Part shown: in pieces, positions 53,861 to 62,452 of the stretch
How the letters are laid out: each line of letters begins with the position of its first letter
Numbering within the stretch: position 1 is the first letter of the stretch
Source of the DNA: a bacterium
GTDB taxonomy: Bacteria; Oederibacteriota; JAAXVQ01; JAUVAV01
Assembly: GCA_021108215.1 (NCBI GenBank)
Contig: JAIORK010000018.1
Coordinates: forward strand, 1-64,000
Reading direction: 5' to 3'
Length of the DNA: 64,000 nt
Notes under the pieces: generated by a model
Seen by the model: the letters and a program-made list of their open reading frames with translations, nothing else
What the model was told of the DNA's origin: nothing
Databases searched by the model: none
Program-made: the position numbers and the translations under genes

Positions 53861-54985
53861 ATGAAACGGCGACTGGAAAAAGCCATCCTCAAAGATCTCA
53901 AATCAAAAATTGTCCTGCTCTCCGGACCGCGGCAGGTGGGCAAAACCACACTAAGCCGCCAGCTTGGTGTGAAATACGATTATCTCAATTTTGATGCCGC
54001 TCCGGACAGAAAAATCATTATGCATCAGGAGTGGGATCGTCACGCACCCATTATTATTCTGGATGAAATCCATAAAATGAAAAAATGGAAGTCATGGATC
54101 AAGGGCGTGTATGATACGGAAGGAATTCCTCCGGGACTGCTCTTGACCGGCTCTGCCCGAATGGATGTCTATCGAAAAGGCGGCGACTCTTTGGCGGGCA
54201 GACATTTTAACTACCGGCTGCTCCCTGTCTCCATAAAAGAGGCCGCTGTATTTATGCCTGCCGAGGAAGCGTTGGAACGCATTATGCAAGTCGGCGGATT
54301 TCCTGAGCCGTTTTTAAAAGGCGAGCGTACTTTTTATAAACGCTGGCGTAAGCAGCATCTGGATGTCATCTTGCGGGAAGATTTGATTGATCTGGAAAAA
54401 GTGAGAGACATCAAAAGCATTGAACTCATGGTGGATATGTTAAGGGAACGGGTCGGCGCGCCTGTCTCGTATTCATCATTGGCCACGAATCTTCAGGTAT
54501 CCGTGAATACGGTCAAGCATTGGCTTCAAATATTAAAAAATCTTTATGTTATTTTTCCGGTTCGCCCCTATCACAAAAATATTGCCAGAAGTATTTTAAA
54601 AAATTCCAAATACTATTTTTATGATACGGGTGCCGTCATGGGGGGTGACGGGGCCAAACTGGAAAATGCCGTGGCCTGCTCCTTGCTGAGTGAGCTTTAT
54701 TATCATGAAGAGACAACCGGCGAGCGGACATCGTTGTGCTATCTGCGTGACAAGGAAAAAAGGGAGGTTGATTTTCTCGTCACTGTAGAAAGAAAACCCC
54801 GGCAGATGATTGAAGTAAAGTGGGCTGATGACACTTTTTCAAAAAATCTGCTGCATTTTAAACGGAATTTTCATCAGATCGAATGTCTGCAGCTCGTTGG
54901 GAAAACAACCAGACGTAAAACAAGGACACATGATATTATTTTGCAACCAGCCGGCGAGTATCTAAAAAACATAACAATTAAATAA
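53861..54985 (+). CDS. AAA ATPase with DUF4143 nuclease-like C-terminal domain (2)
   Basis: 374 residues. Walker A SGPRQVGKTT (about 21-30), Walker B IIILDEIHKM (about 65-74), TGSARMDVYRKGGDSLAGRHFNY, a winged-helix segment (NLQVSVNTVKHWLQILKNLYVIF) and a C-terminal ERxEVDFLVT..PRQMIEVKW stretch, PD-(D/E)xK-like. Same family as the gene at 49097 but only distantly similar to it. Initiation is probably leaderless. The tandem dyads directly upstream imply autoregulation. Confidence 0.85.
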   Translation: MKRRLEKAILKDLKSKIVLLSGPRQVGKTTLSRQLGVKYDYLNFDAAPDRKIIMHQEWDRHAPIIILDEIHKMKKWKSWIKGVYDTEGIPPGLLLTGSARMDVYRKGGDSLAGRHFNYRLLPVSIKEAAVFMPAEEALERIMQVGGFPEPFLKGERTFYKRWRKQHLDVILREDLIDLEKVRDIKSIELMVDMLRERVGAPVSYSSLATNLQVSVNTVKHWLQILKNLYVIFPVRPYHKNIARSILKNSKYYFYDTGAVMGGDGAKLENAVACSLLSELYYHEETTGERTSLCYLRDKEKREVDFLVTVERKPRQMIEVKWADDTFSKNLLHFKRNFHQIECLQLVGKTTRRKTRTHDIILQPAGEYLKNITIK

Positions 54986-55187
54986 CCTGAAACAGTGTTT
55001 GAACAGCCGGTTCCCTCGATCCCTCAATAAAATCCATCGCCTTTTTTCCACCCAAAAAAGCATACTTGAAGCAAAATCGCGGCAGGTCGCGGCTTGCTGG
55101 AAATCATTTCCCGTCTTCATTTTTTTGCGGTTGTCTTTTGGCGCCTATGCTACAGTAGCTGAAACTTTTCAGGAGAAGGGCTGTTTT

Positions 55188-57074
55188 ATGTCTTTAATCA
55201 GTTTACGCAATGTCCGGATCGCTTTTGGCGGCCCGCTTATTTTGGAAGATCTTTCGCTGGATATTCACAAGGGTCAGCGTATCTGTATTTTAGGGCGCAA
55301 TGGCACGGGTAAATCCACCTTGATGAAACTCCTGAGCAAACAGCTCTTGCCGGATTCCGGTGAGATCAACTATGCCGTGGGACTGCAACTGGCCTATCTT
55401 GCTCAGGATGTCCCGGAAAACATTATCGGAACTGCTTTTGAGGTGGTTGCAACCGGTGCCGGACCGACCGGTGAACTGCTGGCCGCATATCACCGGGAAC
55501 TTGCCCATCCGACAAATGATGACTTGCTCCACAAACTACAGCATGACCTTACTGTCCGTGATGGCTGGAAAATCGAGACACTTATTAACCGGGTTCTCGA
55601 CCAGGTTCAAATTGATCCGGGGGTTATTTTTTCCGGACTTTCCGGGGGGATGCGGCGGCGGGTTTTTCTTGCCCGGACATTGGTCACGGAGCCCGATGTT
55701 TTGCTGCTTGACGAACCCACCAACCATCTTGATCTGGAATCCATCACCTGGTTGGAAACTTTTCTCCTGTCCTCCAAACTGACGATTCTTTTTGTAACGC
55801 ATGACCGCCGGTTGCTCCGGAAGTTGGCAACTCGAATTATTGAGATTGATCGGGCACGGGTTGTCGATTGGATCTGTGACTACCCCACCTTTCTTGAACG
55901 TAAGCAAGCGGTTTTAGACAATGAAGAAAAAGAGTGGACCCGGTTTGATAAAAAGCTGGCCCAGGAGGAAGTCTGGATTCGCCAGGGCATCAAAGCCCGG
56001 CGTACCCGCAATGAAGGCCGGGTCAGAGCACTTAAAAAAATGCGCGAGGAAAGACGCCAACGGCGCGACCGGATCGGCAAGGTCTCGATGAGTATTAGCG
56101 CTGCGGCCAGATCAGGCGATCAGGTCATGCAGGCCAAACGGGTTTCTTTTTCTTATGGCCAAACACCGCTGATCCGGGACTTTTCATTTACCCTGACACG
56201 CGGTGATCGTATCGGCATCATCGGTCCCAATGGCTGTGGAAAAACCACGCTTTTAACTTTACTATTAGGCAAATTAGCGCCGCAACAAGGTCACGTGAAT
56301 CTGGGCTCCCAGGTACTGCCGATTTATTTTGACCAGCTTCGTCAGGGTATCCATCCGGATAAAACGGTCTGGGAAAATATTATACCCTCCGGCGGCGACC
56401 GGGTTACGATCAATGGTCACTCCCGCCATATTATTGGTTATCTCCAGGATTTTTTGTTTACCTCCGAACGTGCACGAACCCCGGTCAGGCAACTTTCCGG
56501 CGGTGAAAAATACCGGCTGCTGCTGGCCCGCTTATTTACCCAGCCGTCCAACCTGCTCATTTTTGATGAACCGACCAATGATCTGGATACCGAGACGTTG
56601 GAATTATTAGAAGATGTTCTTGCTGATTACAAAGGGACGCTGATTGTGGTAAGCCATGATCGTGATTTTTTAAACAATGTTGTGAGCGCAGCCTTGATCT
56701 TTGAAAGTGATTTTACCGTGAATGAATATATTGGCGGCTACGATGACTGGAAACAGCAGCTGGCTAAACGGACCGGCGCTGTCTTGCCGGAACCTGCGGT
56801 GCAACCACCCAAAACAGCTTCACCGGCTCCCGAAAAAGTGATTAAAAAATTATCGTACAAAGAAACCCAGGCGTTAAACGCACTCCCCGGGCTGATTGAT
56901 GCTTTGGAAAAAGAGCAGGAAGCGCTGCATCAGCAATTAGCCGATTTTGAGAAGTGCAGGCAACCGGGATTTGTTGCGAATACCGAGTCTCGTCTCAAAA
57001 CAATTGAAACCGAGCTTGACGAGGCCTACGTGCATTGGGAAGCGCTTGACAGCCGCACACATCCTTCCAAATAA
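55188..57074 (+). CDS. uup: ABC-F ATPase, Uup-like
   Basis: 628 residues, two ABC domains in one chain with no membrane segment. Domain 1: Walker A GRNGTGKST, signature LSGGMRRRV, Walker B VLLLDEPTNHLD. Linker rich in Arg/Lys (about 240-310). Domain 2: GPNGCGKTT, LSGGEKYRL, LLIFDEPTNDLD. A C-terminal coiled coil (EALHQQLADFEKC..IETELDEAY) is typical of Uup, which acts on ribosomes and in genome stability. ATG at 55188 with AGGAGAAGG upstream; the long in-frame extension upstream has no ribosome-binding site. Confidence 0.9.
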   Translation: MSLISLRNVRIAFGGPLILEDLSLDIHKGQRICILGRNGTGKSTLMKLLSKQLLPDSGEINYAVGLQLAYLAQDVPENIIGTAFEVVATGAGPTGELLAAYHRELAHPTNDDLLHKLQHDLTVRDGWKIETLINRVLDQVQIDPGVIFSGLSGGMRRRVFLARTLVTEPDVLLLDEPTNHLDLESITWLETFLLSSKLTILFVTHDRRLLRKLATRIIEIDRARVVDWICDYPTFLERKQAVLDNEEKEWTRFDKKLAQEEVWIRQGIKARRTRNEGRVRALKKMREERRQRRDRIGKVSMSISAAARSGDQVMQAKRVSFSYGQTPLIRDFSFTLTRGDRIGIIGPNGCGKTTLLTLLLGKLAPQQGHVNLGSQVLPIYFDQLRQGIHPDKTVWENIIPSGGDRVTINGHSRHIIGYLQDFLFTSERARTPVRQLSGGEKYRLLLARLFTQPSNLLIFDEPTNDLDTETLELLEDVLADYKGTLIVVSHDRDFLNNVVSAALIFESDFTVNEYIGGYDDWKQQLAKRTGAVLPEPAVQPPKTASPAPEKVIKKLSYKETQALNALPGLIDALEKEQEALHQQLADFEKCRQPGFVANTESRLKTIETELDEAYVHWEALDSRTHPSK

Positions 57075-57125
57075 CGCGGGTTTAAATTGACCCGGATGCT
57101 TTCCCGCAAAAACCCGTGGTTCTTT

Positions 57126-58991
57126 TCATTTCACAATCGCTATCTTGAGTTTCTGGACTTCCCTGCCATCCATAAACACACGCGCCAAATACACGCCCGG
57201 TGCCGCGTCTGCACAGTCCCAGGTCAAGGTCCGGCCCCGGCCTGCCGGATAGTGTTCACGCAAGGATACCACCCGCTCACCAATTAAATTGTACACATGA
57301 ATCTCCACTTGCGTCTCCTGGGATAAGTGGAAGAGAAACAAAACCTGCTCCTTGGCCGGACTGGGATAGGCCAGCACAGTCTTGCCGCCCAGATCTATGT
57401 TCAACAGTGGATTATCCGGCGTCATGGTTATGGTCGATGTTTGGGTCACCGTGGAAGTAGTCGTCACCGTGAAAGTGGTCGTCACCGAAGGGGTGCTTGT
57501 CACGACCGGCGTACTGGTATACGTGACGCTAATCGTAGGCGTGTGTGTCACTGTGGCTGAAGGTGTCAATGTCGGCGTCTGTGTCGGTGTTACGGTAAAA
57601 CTCGGTGTCATGGTGGGTGTCTGCGTCTGCGTGGCTGTAAAGCTCGGTGTCACCGTGGAAGTGGGCGTGGGCGGCTCCACCAACACGTTGATTGCAAACT
57701 CCGAGCTGTTGTTATCTGGGTCTGTGGAAATAGCGGTAATCACTTCCCCGCCCACCAAGCCCGAGGGCGTGAAACTCCAGGTGCCACTGCTCGCTGTGGC
57801 TGAACCGACATAGGACAAAGCGCCGCCTTGTTCGCCTACTCCCCGGTCGGAAATAAAAACCTCAATCGTGTCCAGAGTCAAATCCGTACCCTGAATCAGC
57901 CCGGGATTGGCTGAGGTAATCACCGGCGGGACTTGGCCGTCATTGGCCGTGGGCATGACCATAATCACTTCCGCGCCCGGGCCCGTGGCGGTCAGGGTAT
58001 TGCCGTAGATGGCATTGTTGGCTGCTGTGTCGGAAATAGCAATATAAGCGCCATAAATAAAATTACCTGCAATACCCGAACTGCCTGACGTGCCTATAAA
58101 ATTTCCGTTTGCTCCGTCCTCCACTAAAATGTCAATACCGAAATTGTTAGCCGGGGTTCCGTCCGCGTACAAGTTCATCCACACTGCATTAATGGAATTG
58201 CCGAAAGAATCAGCGCCTTCGATGCTGATGCCCCTAGTAGTGCCACAAATGAGATTTCGCGACCGAGGCCATGAACTCCCGCCGATCCTGGCCTGTACAC
58301 TTCCATTTGACAGCCTAATCCCGGAGGTGCTCACCATCGTCGTATCACCGGCGCTGTTCAGGCCGATAATATTGCTCTGTATCCTCAATTGGTAGGTGTA
58401 GATGGCGTAAATCGCCAAACCGTTTCCACTGATGACGCAGCCTTCACCGTCTGATCCGAAACGATAGCCAATCCCTGCATAGCTGACCGGAGTCCCGGCG
58501 CTTCCATATACACCGATGCCTCTGGAAAAACCCACACCGGTTGTATCATCCCAATCGGTGCCAATGCGGCACTTGATTACTCTCACCGAATAGCCATTAA
58601 TTTCAATTCCCGCACCTCCCATGGTCGGGGAGGTGCGGATAAACGCGAGATTTTGGACCACCACCGTACCGCCGTTTATAATCAAGGCCGTAAAGCTGGC
58701 GCCGTTCGTGTCGATGACGACTTTATCAGTATCTGTCGACTCGCCTAAAAATAAATTACTCCCGGTCACGACCAAGCTGCTTGAAATGGTAATGGCAGTG
58801 TAAGTATTACCGAGGTTGAAAGTGATATTGTCCGATCCCGGCGCATCAGCATCCAGGATGGCCTGGCGCAAAGAACCCGCCCCGCTGTCATTGGTATTCG
58901 TCACCGTGTAATAGAGCGCCCAGCCGGATAATGCCGTTGTTCCTATCAAAAACATCACGCTAAGTCCTATTTGTAACATACGCTTCACCAT
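57126..58991 (-). CDS. secreted beta-helix protein with C-terminal Por/FlgD-like domain
   Basis: 621 residues. Signal peptide (MVKRMLQIGLSVMFLIGTTAL, cleaved near GWA), a CSLREA-like start (DSGAGSLRQAILDAD), beta-helix rungs with GTSGSSGIAGNFI and GNTLTATGPG, an Ig-like domain (ITAISTDPDNNSSEF), a Thr-rich linker (TPTMTPS..), and the AYPSPAKEQVLFLFHL, VYNLIGERVVSL, WDCADAAPGVYLARV domain. Same architecture as the genes at 452 and 3331 but diverged. ATG at 58991 with GGAAGG upstream. The lipoprotein gene at 59064 lies 72 bases upstream. Confidence 0.85.
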   Translation of the reverse strand: MVKRMLQIGLSVMFLIGTTALSGWALYYTVTNTNDSGAGSLRQAILDADAPGSDNITFNLGNTYTAITISSSLVVTGSNLFLGESTDTDKVVIDTNGASFTALIINGGTVVVQNLAFIRTSPTMGGAGIEINGYSVRVIKCRIGTDWDDTTGVGFSRGIGVYGSAGTPVSYAGIGYRFGSDGEGCVISGNGLAIYAIYTYQLRIQSNIIGLNSAGDTTMVSTSGIRLSNGSVQARIGGSSWPRSRNLICGTTRGISIEGADSFGNSINAVWMNLYADGTPANNFGIDILVEDGANGNFIGTSGSSGIAGNFIYGAYIAISDTAANNAIYGNTLTATGPGAEVIMVMPTANDGQVPPVITSANPGLIQGTDLTLDTIEVFISDRGVGEQGGALSYVGSATASSGTWSFTPSGLVGGEVITAISTDPDNNSSEFAINVLVEPPTPTSTVTPSFTATQTQTPTMTPSFTVTPTQTPTLTPSATVTHTPTISVTYTSTPVVTSTPSVTTTFTVTTTSTVTQTSTITMTPDNPLLNIDLGGKTVLAYPSPAKEQVLFLFHLSQETQVEIHVYNLIGERVVSLREHYPAGRGRTLTWDCADAAPGVYLARVFMDGREVQKLKIAIVK

Positions 58992-59063
58992 GATTATTCC
59001 TTCCGGATTCCATTTTTCTTCAACCAACCGGCCTTGCCTTTTCCAAAAAAATGCCGACCGCAC

Positions 59064-59714
59064 TTAATAATAAGTTATATCATCAATATAGACGGTTCCT
59101 TGTGTACGAACAATAACTTCAACATACATGATTTCGGAAAGCGTGAGGAACGCCGCAGAGGACAGCGGCCAGGAAATTAACGTCCATTGGTTTGGGGTTG
59201 TGGTGGTATACACGCCATCATCGGTAGACTGCACCATAGCAGAACCTTCATTGTTATCCCAAATAAGCAAATTCACCGTGTTACTCCCTGTGGTATCATA
59301 AATCCAGGCATAGACTTTGTCGGCATTGGATAAATCGATATTCCCGACTGATTGCGGATTGACCGCCACTGCCCCACCGGCAGCTCCCGGCGGATTTATC
59401 TCGAGTCCGCGGGTTCCGGTATGGACAAACGGTAACCCGACAAAAGCCGGAGCAGATGAGGGCATTCCATCCCAAAAATAATCTCCGGGGGTTCCGTTGC
59501 TTATTTCAAAATTTTGATAATCAAACGGGGTCGGGGTCGGGGTAAACGTGGGTGTGGTGGGAGGCGGCGTGCCCGGCACGGGTGTGCTGGTCGCTGCAGC
59601 TTCCGCTGTAGCCGTAGGGACCGGGTCTTCCGGTTCAGTCGGATTTTCCGGGCAGCTGCTCCCCATCAGAGCGATACTGAAAATTGACAGAAACAGAATA
59701 ATTTTTTTATTCAT
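59064..59714 (-). CDS. putative lipoprotein with jelly-roll-like domain
   Basis: 216 residues. Signal with MGSSC (Cys about residue 21; a near-consensus lipobox), an acidic/Thr/Pro linker (PTEPEDPVPTATAEAAATSTPVPGTPPPTTP), then a beta-rich domain (about 70-216: FEISNGTPGDYFWDG, KVYAWIYDTTGSNTVNLLIWDN, GTVYIDDITYY) resembling carbohydrate-binding-type jelly rolls. ATG after AGGAGGGCGG. The pair with the downstream beta-helix gene suggests a surface-sugar or attachment function. Confidence 0.6.
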   Translation of the reverse strand: MNKKIILFLSIFSIALMGSSCPENPTEPEDPVPTATAEAAATSTPVPGTPPPTTPTFTPTPTPFDYQNFEISNGTPGDYFWDGMPSSAPAFVGLPFVHTGTRGLEINPPGAAGGAVAVNPQSVGNIDLSNADKVYAWIYDTTGSNTVNLLIWDNNEGSAMVQSTDDGVYTTTTPNQWTLISWPLSSAAFLTLSEIMYVEVIVRTQGTVYIDDITYY

Positions 59715-59864
59715 GTCCGCCCTCCTGTATTATTTAACTGTGTATGAAGTTGGTATAGAAAGAATAAAGTAGGTGATTAGCAGCGTTAAATATATTCTGC
59801 TTTTGCTATTAAAACAAGCCTGAAAATTCGTCCCGATTCATTCCGGCCCTTTTCGATTACAAAC

Positions 59865-61088
59865 TTATTTAATCAGCTCCATTTTATCACGTACTTTATT
59901 AATTGATTCCTGGGCTTTGGCATACTTGGGATCAATATCCAGCACCAATTCCCAAGCTTGCAGCGCTGTTTGATAATCACCTTTGGCATAGGCTTTCACA
60001 CCTTTGCGGTAGATCTCGTTAATGATGCCCTTGTTCTCCCGCTTGGTGCGCTCCCAGGTCTCCATGGCTTCAGCATTGTTGGGATCAATGTTGACAATAT
60101 CGCGCAACGCGGTCAAGGCACCCATGGTATCGCCTTTGGACTTAGCCATTTCCGCCTTCCGTTTGGCGGTCTTAATCTCCAGTGCCTGCTTCTTCTTGGA
60201 CTGGTTTAACTTGTACTGGGCATCCCGGTGCTGCGGGTCAAACTCAAGGATCAAATCAAATTCCTTGATCGCCAGTGCATAATCCCCCCGGTTCAATGCC
60301 TGCGCCCCGATAAGGTAATGCTTCCGGATTGCGCCACGGATTGATTTTTGCTCTTTGGTTCTACGCTTGGAACGCGGACTGGAAATTTTATAGGAAGCTG
60401 CCGCACGCGGTTTGGTAATGGTCTTCTTCTCGTCAGCACTCGGTCGGCGAAGTTGCGATGCTTTGGCCCGAATTTTCATATCCTTAAGTGTTCCCGTATT
60501 CGAACTCATATCCAACGGCATGTGTGCCTGCGGTGCTTTACCGCTCGCGGATGTCGCGGAATAAGGTAAGGGCGCCAGATTTCGTTGCGCCCGGGACTGG
60601 ACGCGCCGCAGACCTTCTTTGGCTTCCGGATATCCGGGAATTAAACGAATGGCATCTTTGTAGGCGGCTGCCGCTTCTAAGGGTTTGTTTTCCCGCTCAT
60701 ACCGTCGGCCGCGTTTGTAATGACCCTTGGTTTCCCGGACCAGCGCATCCAAAGAATATTCGCTGGCTTCCTGAGATTCATTTTTCCGGCGCTGATCCCG
60801 CTTGGCCCACGCAAGCGCACGCCGGGCTTTGCTCAACTCCGGATCACGTTCCAGCGCTTTTTCATAAGCATTGATCGCATCGGGATAGCTCTGATCCATA
60901 TGAAATTTCTTGCCCTGCGAAAAATATTTTTTTGCCGCCTTACGGTCTTCCTCGGTTACCGCAAAGGTCTCCTCATTGCTCAAGGTTTCCCAGTCTTCCT
61001 CCTGGGCCGTGACCGTACTGTGTATAAAAAAAGTGCCTGAAAAGACAATTATCAGAAGACTACAAACCAACAAATATCGTTTTTTCAT
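59865..61088 (-). CDS. periplasmic or outer-membrane TPR protein
   Basis: 407 residues with a signal peptide (MKKRYLLVCSLLIIVFSGTFF, cleaved before TAQEE) and about seven TPR-like repeats, in two groups separated by a Ser/Lys/Arg-rich low-complexity region (about 180-245). The last four repeats (IRKHYLIGAQALNRGDYALA, LEFDPQHRDA, VNIDPNNAEA, VKAYAKGDYQ) match the TPR half of the PorV-like fusion protein at 40862-42589, so the two share an ancestor. Probably part of an envelope complex. ATG after GGAGTACGCG. Confidence 0.8.
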   Translation of the reverse strand: MKKRYLLVCSLLIIVFSGTFFIHSTVTAQEEDWETLSNEETFAVTEEDRKAAKKYFSQGKKFHMDQSYPDAINAYEKALERDPELSKARRALAWAKRDQRRKNESQEASEYSLDALVRETKGHYKRGRRYERENKPLEAAAAYKDAIRLIPGYPEAKEGLRRVQSRAQRNLAPLPYSATSASGKAPQAHMPLDMSSNTGTLKDMKIRAKASQLRRPSADEKKTITKPRAAASYKISSPRSKRRTKEQKSIRGAIRKHYLIGAQALNRGDYALAIKEFDLILEFDPQHRDAQYKLNQSKKKQALEIKTAKRKAEMAKSKGDTMGALTALRDIVNIDPNNAEAMETWERTKRENKGIINEIYRKGVKAYAKGDYQTALQAWELVLDIDPKYAKAQESINKVRDKMELIK

Positions 61089-61268
61089 CGCGTACTCCGG
61101 ATCGTGATCATGCTGTCCTTTGACAGGCTTTCTTACATGAACCGCATTTCAAAGTTTAACACCCCCATTGCAAGGCGTCAATGTTCTATTCATCCCGTCC
61201 GGGATGAAGCCTTGCGGAGAGATTACTTTCTGCTTTGGTCGCGCTCCTTTTTGCGATACAATACCGCT

Positions 61269-62435
61269 ATGTTTCGAGCAACCAAAACTTTTTTCATTTC
61301 TACCGGTTTTTTACCTGTTCTGCTGCTGCTAAGCCATTGCGCTTCTGTCAGTCCCAAAATCGAATCGCAATTTTCTTTGCCGATCCGAATCAAAATTGTG
61401 CGCTCCCAGACTATCTCGGTCCCCTGCCGGCATGTAACCATGATTGCCGGCGGAGATGTCCTGCCCGGCTGTTTTCTTGATCCCTATCTCAAGAAATCGG
61501 GATATGCTTATCCCTATGAAAAAATTGCCCCTCTTTTTAAGGCTGCTCAAATTGGGCTGGTCAATCTGGAATGTCCTCTGTCTAACCGTGGAAAACGGTA
61601 TACCCCAAAAAAATTCACCTTTCGCGCGAATCCACAAAATGCCCCGGCCTTGCGTGATGCGGGTATTAATGCCGTCTGCTTGGGAAACAATCATATTATG
61701 GATTATGGTGCAGAGGCGCTGGAAGATACGCTGGCTGCCTTGGATGCTGCCGGCGTCGCCTATGCCGGTGCAGGTAAAACTCTGGCTGACGCGCGCAGAC
61801 CGGCCATACTTACCTTGGCCAATCAGGTTCGGGTCGCTATTTTATCCTATTCCCTGACCTATCCCGCTGACTTCTGGGCATCGACCTCCCGCCCGGGAAC
61901 TGCTTTTGCCCGTCTTCCGCAGGTTGCGAAGGATGTCCGGCTGGCTGCACATGCGGCAGATTGGGTGGTGGTCTGTTTTCACTGGGGGGGTGAGCTAAAA
62001 CATTTTCCAAAAAGTTATCAGAAACAATTTGGCAGAGCTGCGATTGATGCCGGTGCCCATGTGGTTGTCGGCTCGCATCCCCATGTCCTGCAAGGTGTGG
62101 AGTGGTATCAACAGGGCTTGATTCTTTATTCCCTCGGCAACCTGGCCTTTGGCGGCGGACGCAGTAAGCGCGCGGTGGAAAGTGCCTTGATTAAAGTGGA
62201 AATGGATTTAGACTGCGGACGCCTTGCGGCATGGGCAATGCCTTTAAATGTGAACAATACCGCCACCGCTTTTATCCCCACGCCGCTACCCGGTAAGCAA
62301 GGAACAAAAATTTTCAATGCATTGCAGGAATACTCGAAAAAATGGGGAACCCGCGTTGAAGTGGATGCTTCCGGTTGGGGTCAATTACTCCCGCCGTTGC
62401 CCGAACCCGGGCCTATTGAAAAAACAATCGAGTAA
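61269..62435 (+). CDS. CapA-family metallophosphatase-like lipoprotein
   Basis: 388 residues. Lipoprotein signal (ATKTFFISTGFLPVLLLLSHC). PGA_cap/CapA motifs: GGDVLPGC (metal ligand Asp), NLECPLSN, LGNNHIMDYG, CFHWGGELK, GSHPHVLQGVE, YSLGNLAFGG. These proteins belong to the calcineurin-like fold and are implicated in poly-gamma-glutamate or cell-surface polymer metabolism. The ATG at 61269 was chosen because the lipoprotein signal begins there; an upstream extension in frame lacks features. Convergent with the kinase-like gene ending at 62453. Confidence 0.85.
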   Translation: MFRATKTFFISTGFLPVLLLLSHCASVSPKIESQFSLPIRIKIVRSQTISVPCRHVTMIAGGDVLPGCFLDPYLKKSGYAYPYEKIAPLFKAAQIGLVNLECPLSNRGKRYTPKKFTFRANPQNAPALRDAGINAVCLGNNHIMDYGAEALEDTLAALDAAGVAYAGAGKTLADARRPAILTLANQVRVAILSYSLTYPADFWASTSRPGTAFARLPQVAKDVRLAAHAADWVVVCFHWGGELKHFPKSYQKQFGRAAIDAGAHVVVGSHPHVLQGVEWYQQGLILYSLGNLAFGGGRSKRAVESALIKVEMDLDCGRLAAWAMPLNVNNTATAFIPTPLPGKQGTKIFNALQEYSKKWGTRVEVDASGWGQLLPPLPEPGPIEKTIE

Positions 62436-62452
62436 TACCGTTCACAGCAGCA

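Noticed and set aside
57075-57125. Possible bidirectional terminator between the ABC-F gene and the convergent beta-helix gene
   Set aside because: GGGTTT and AAACCC pieces are present but no compact stem with a T run could be drawn.
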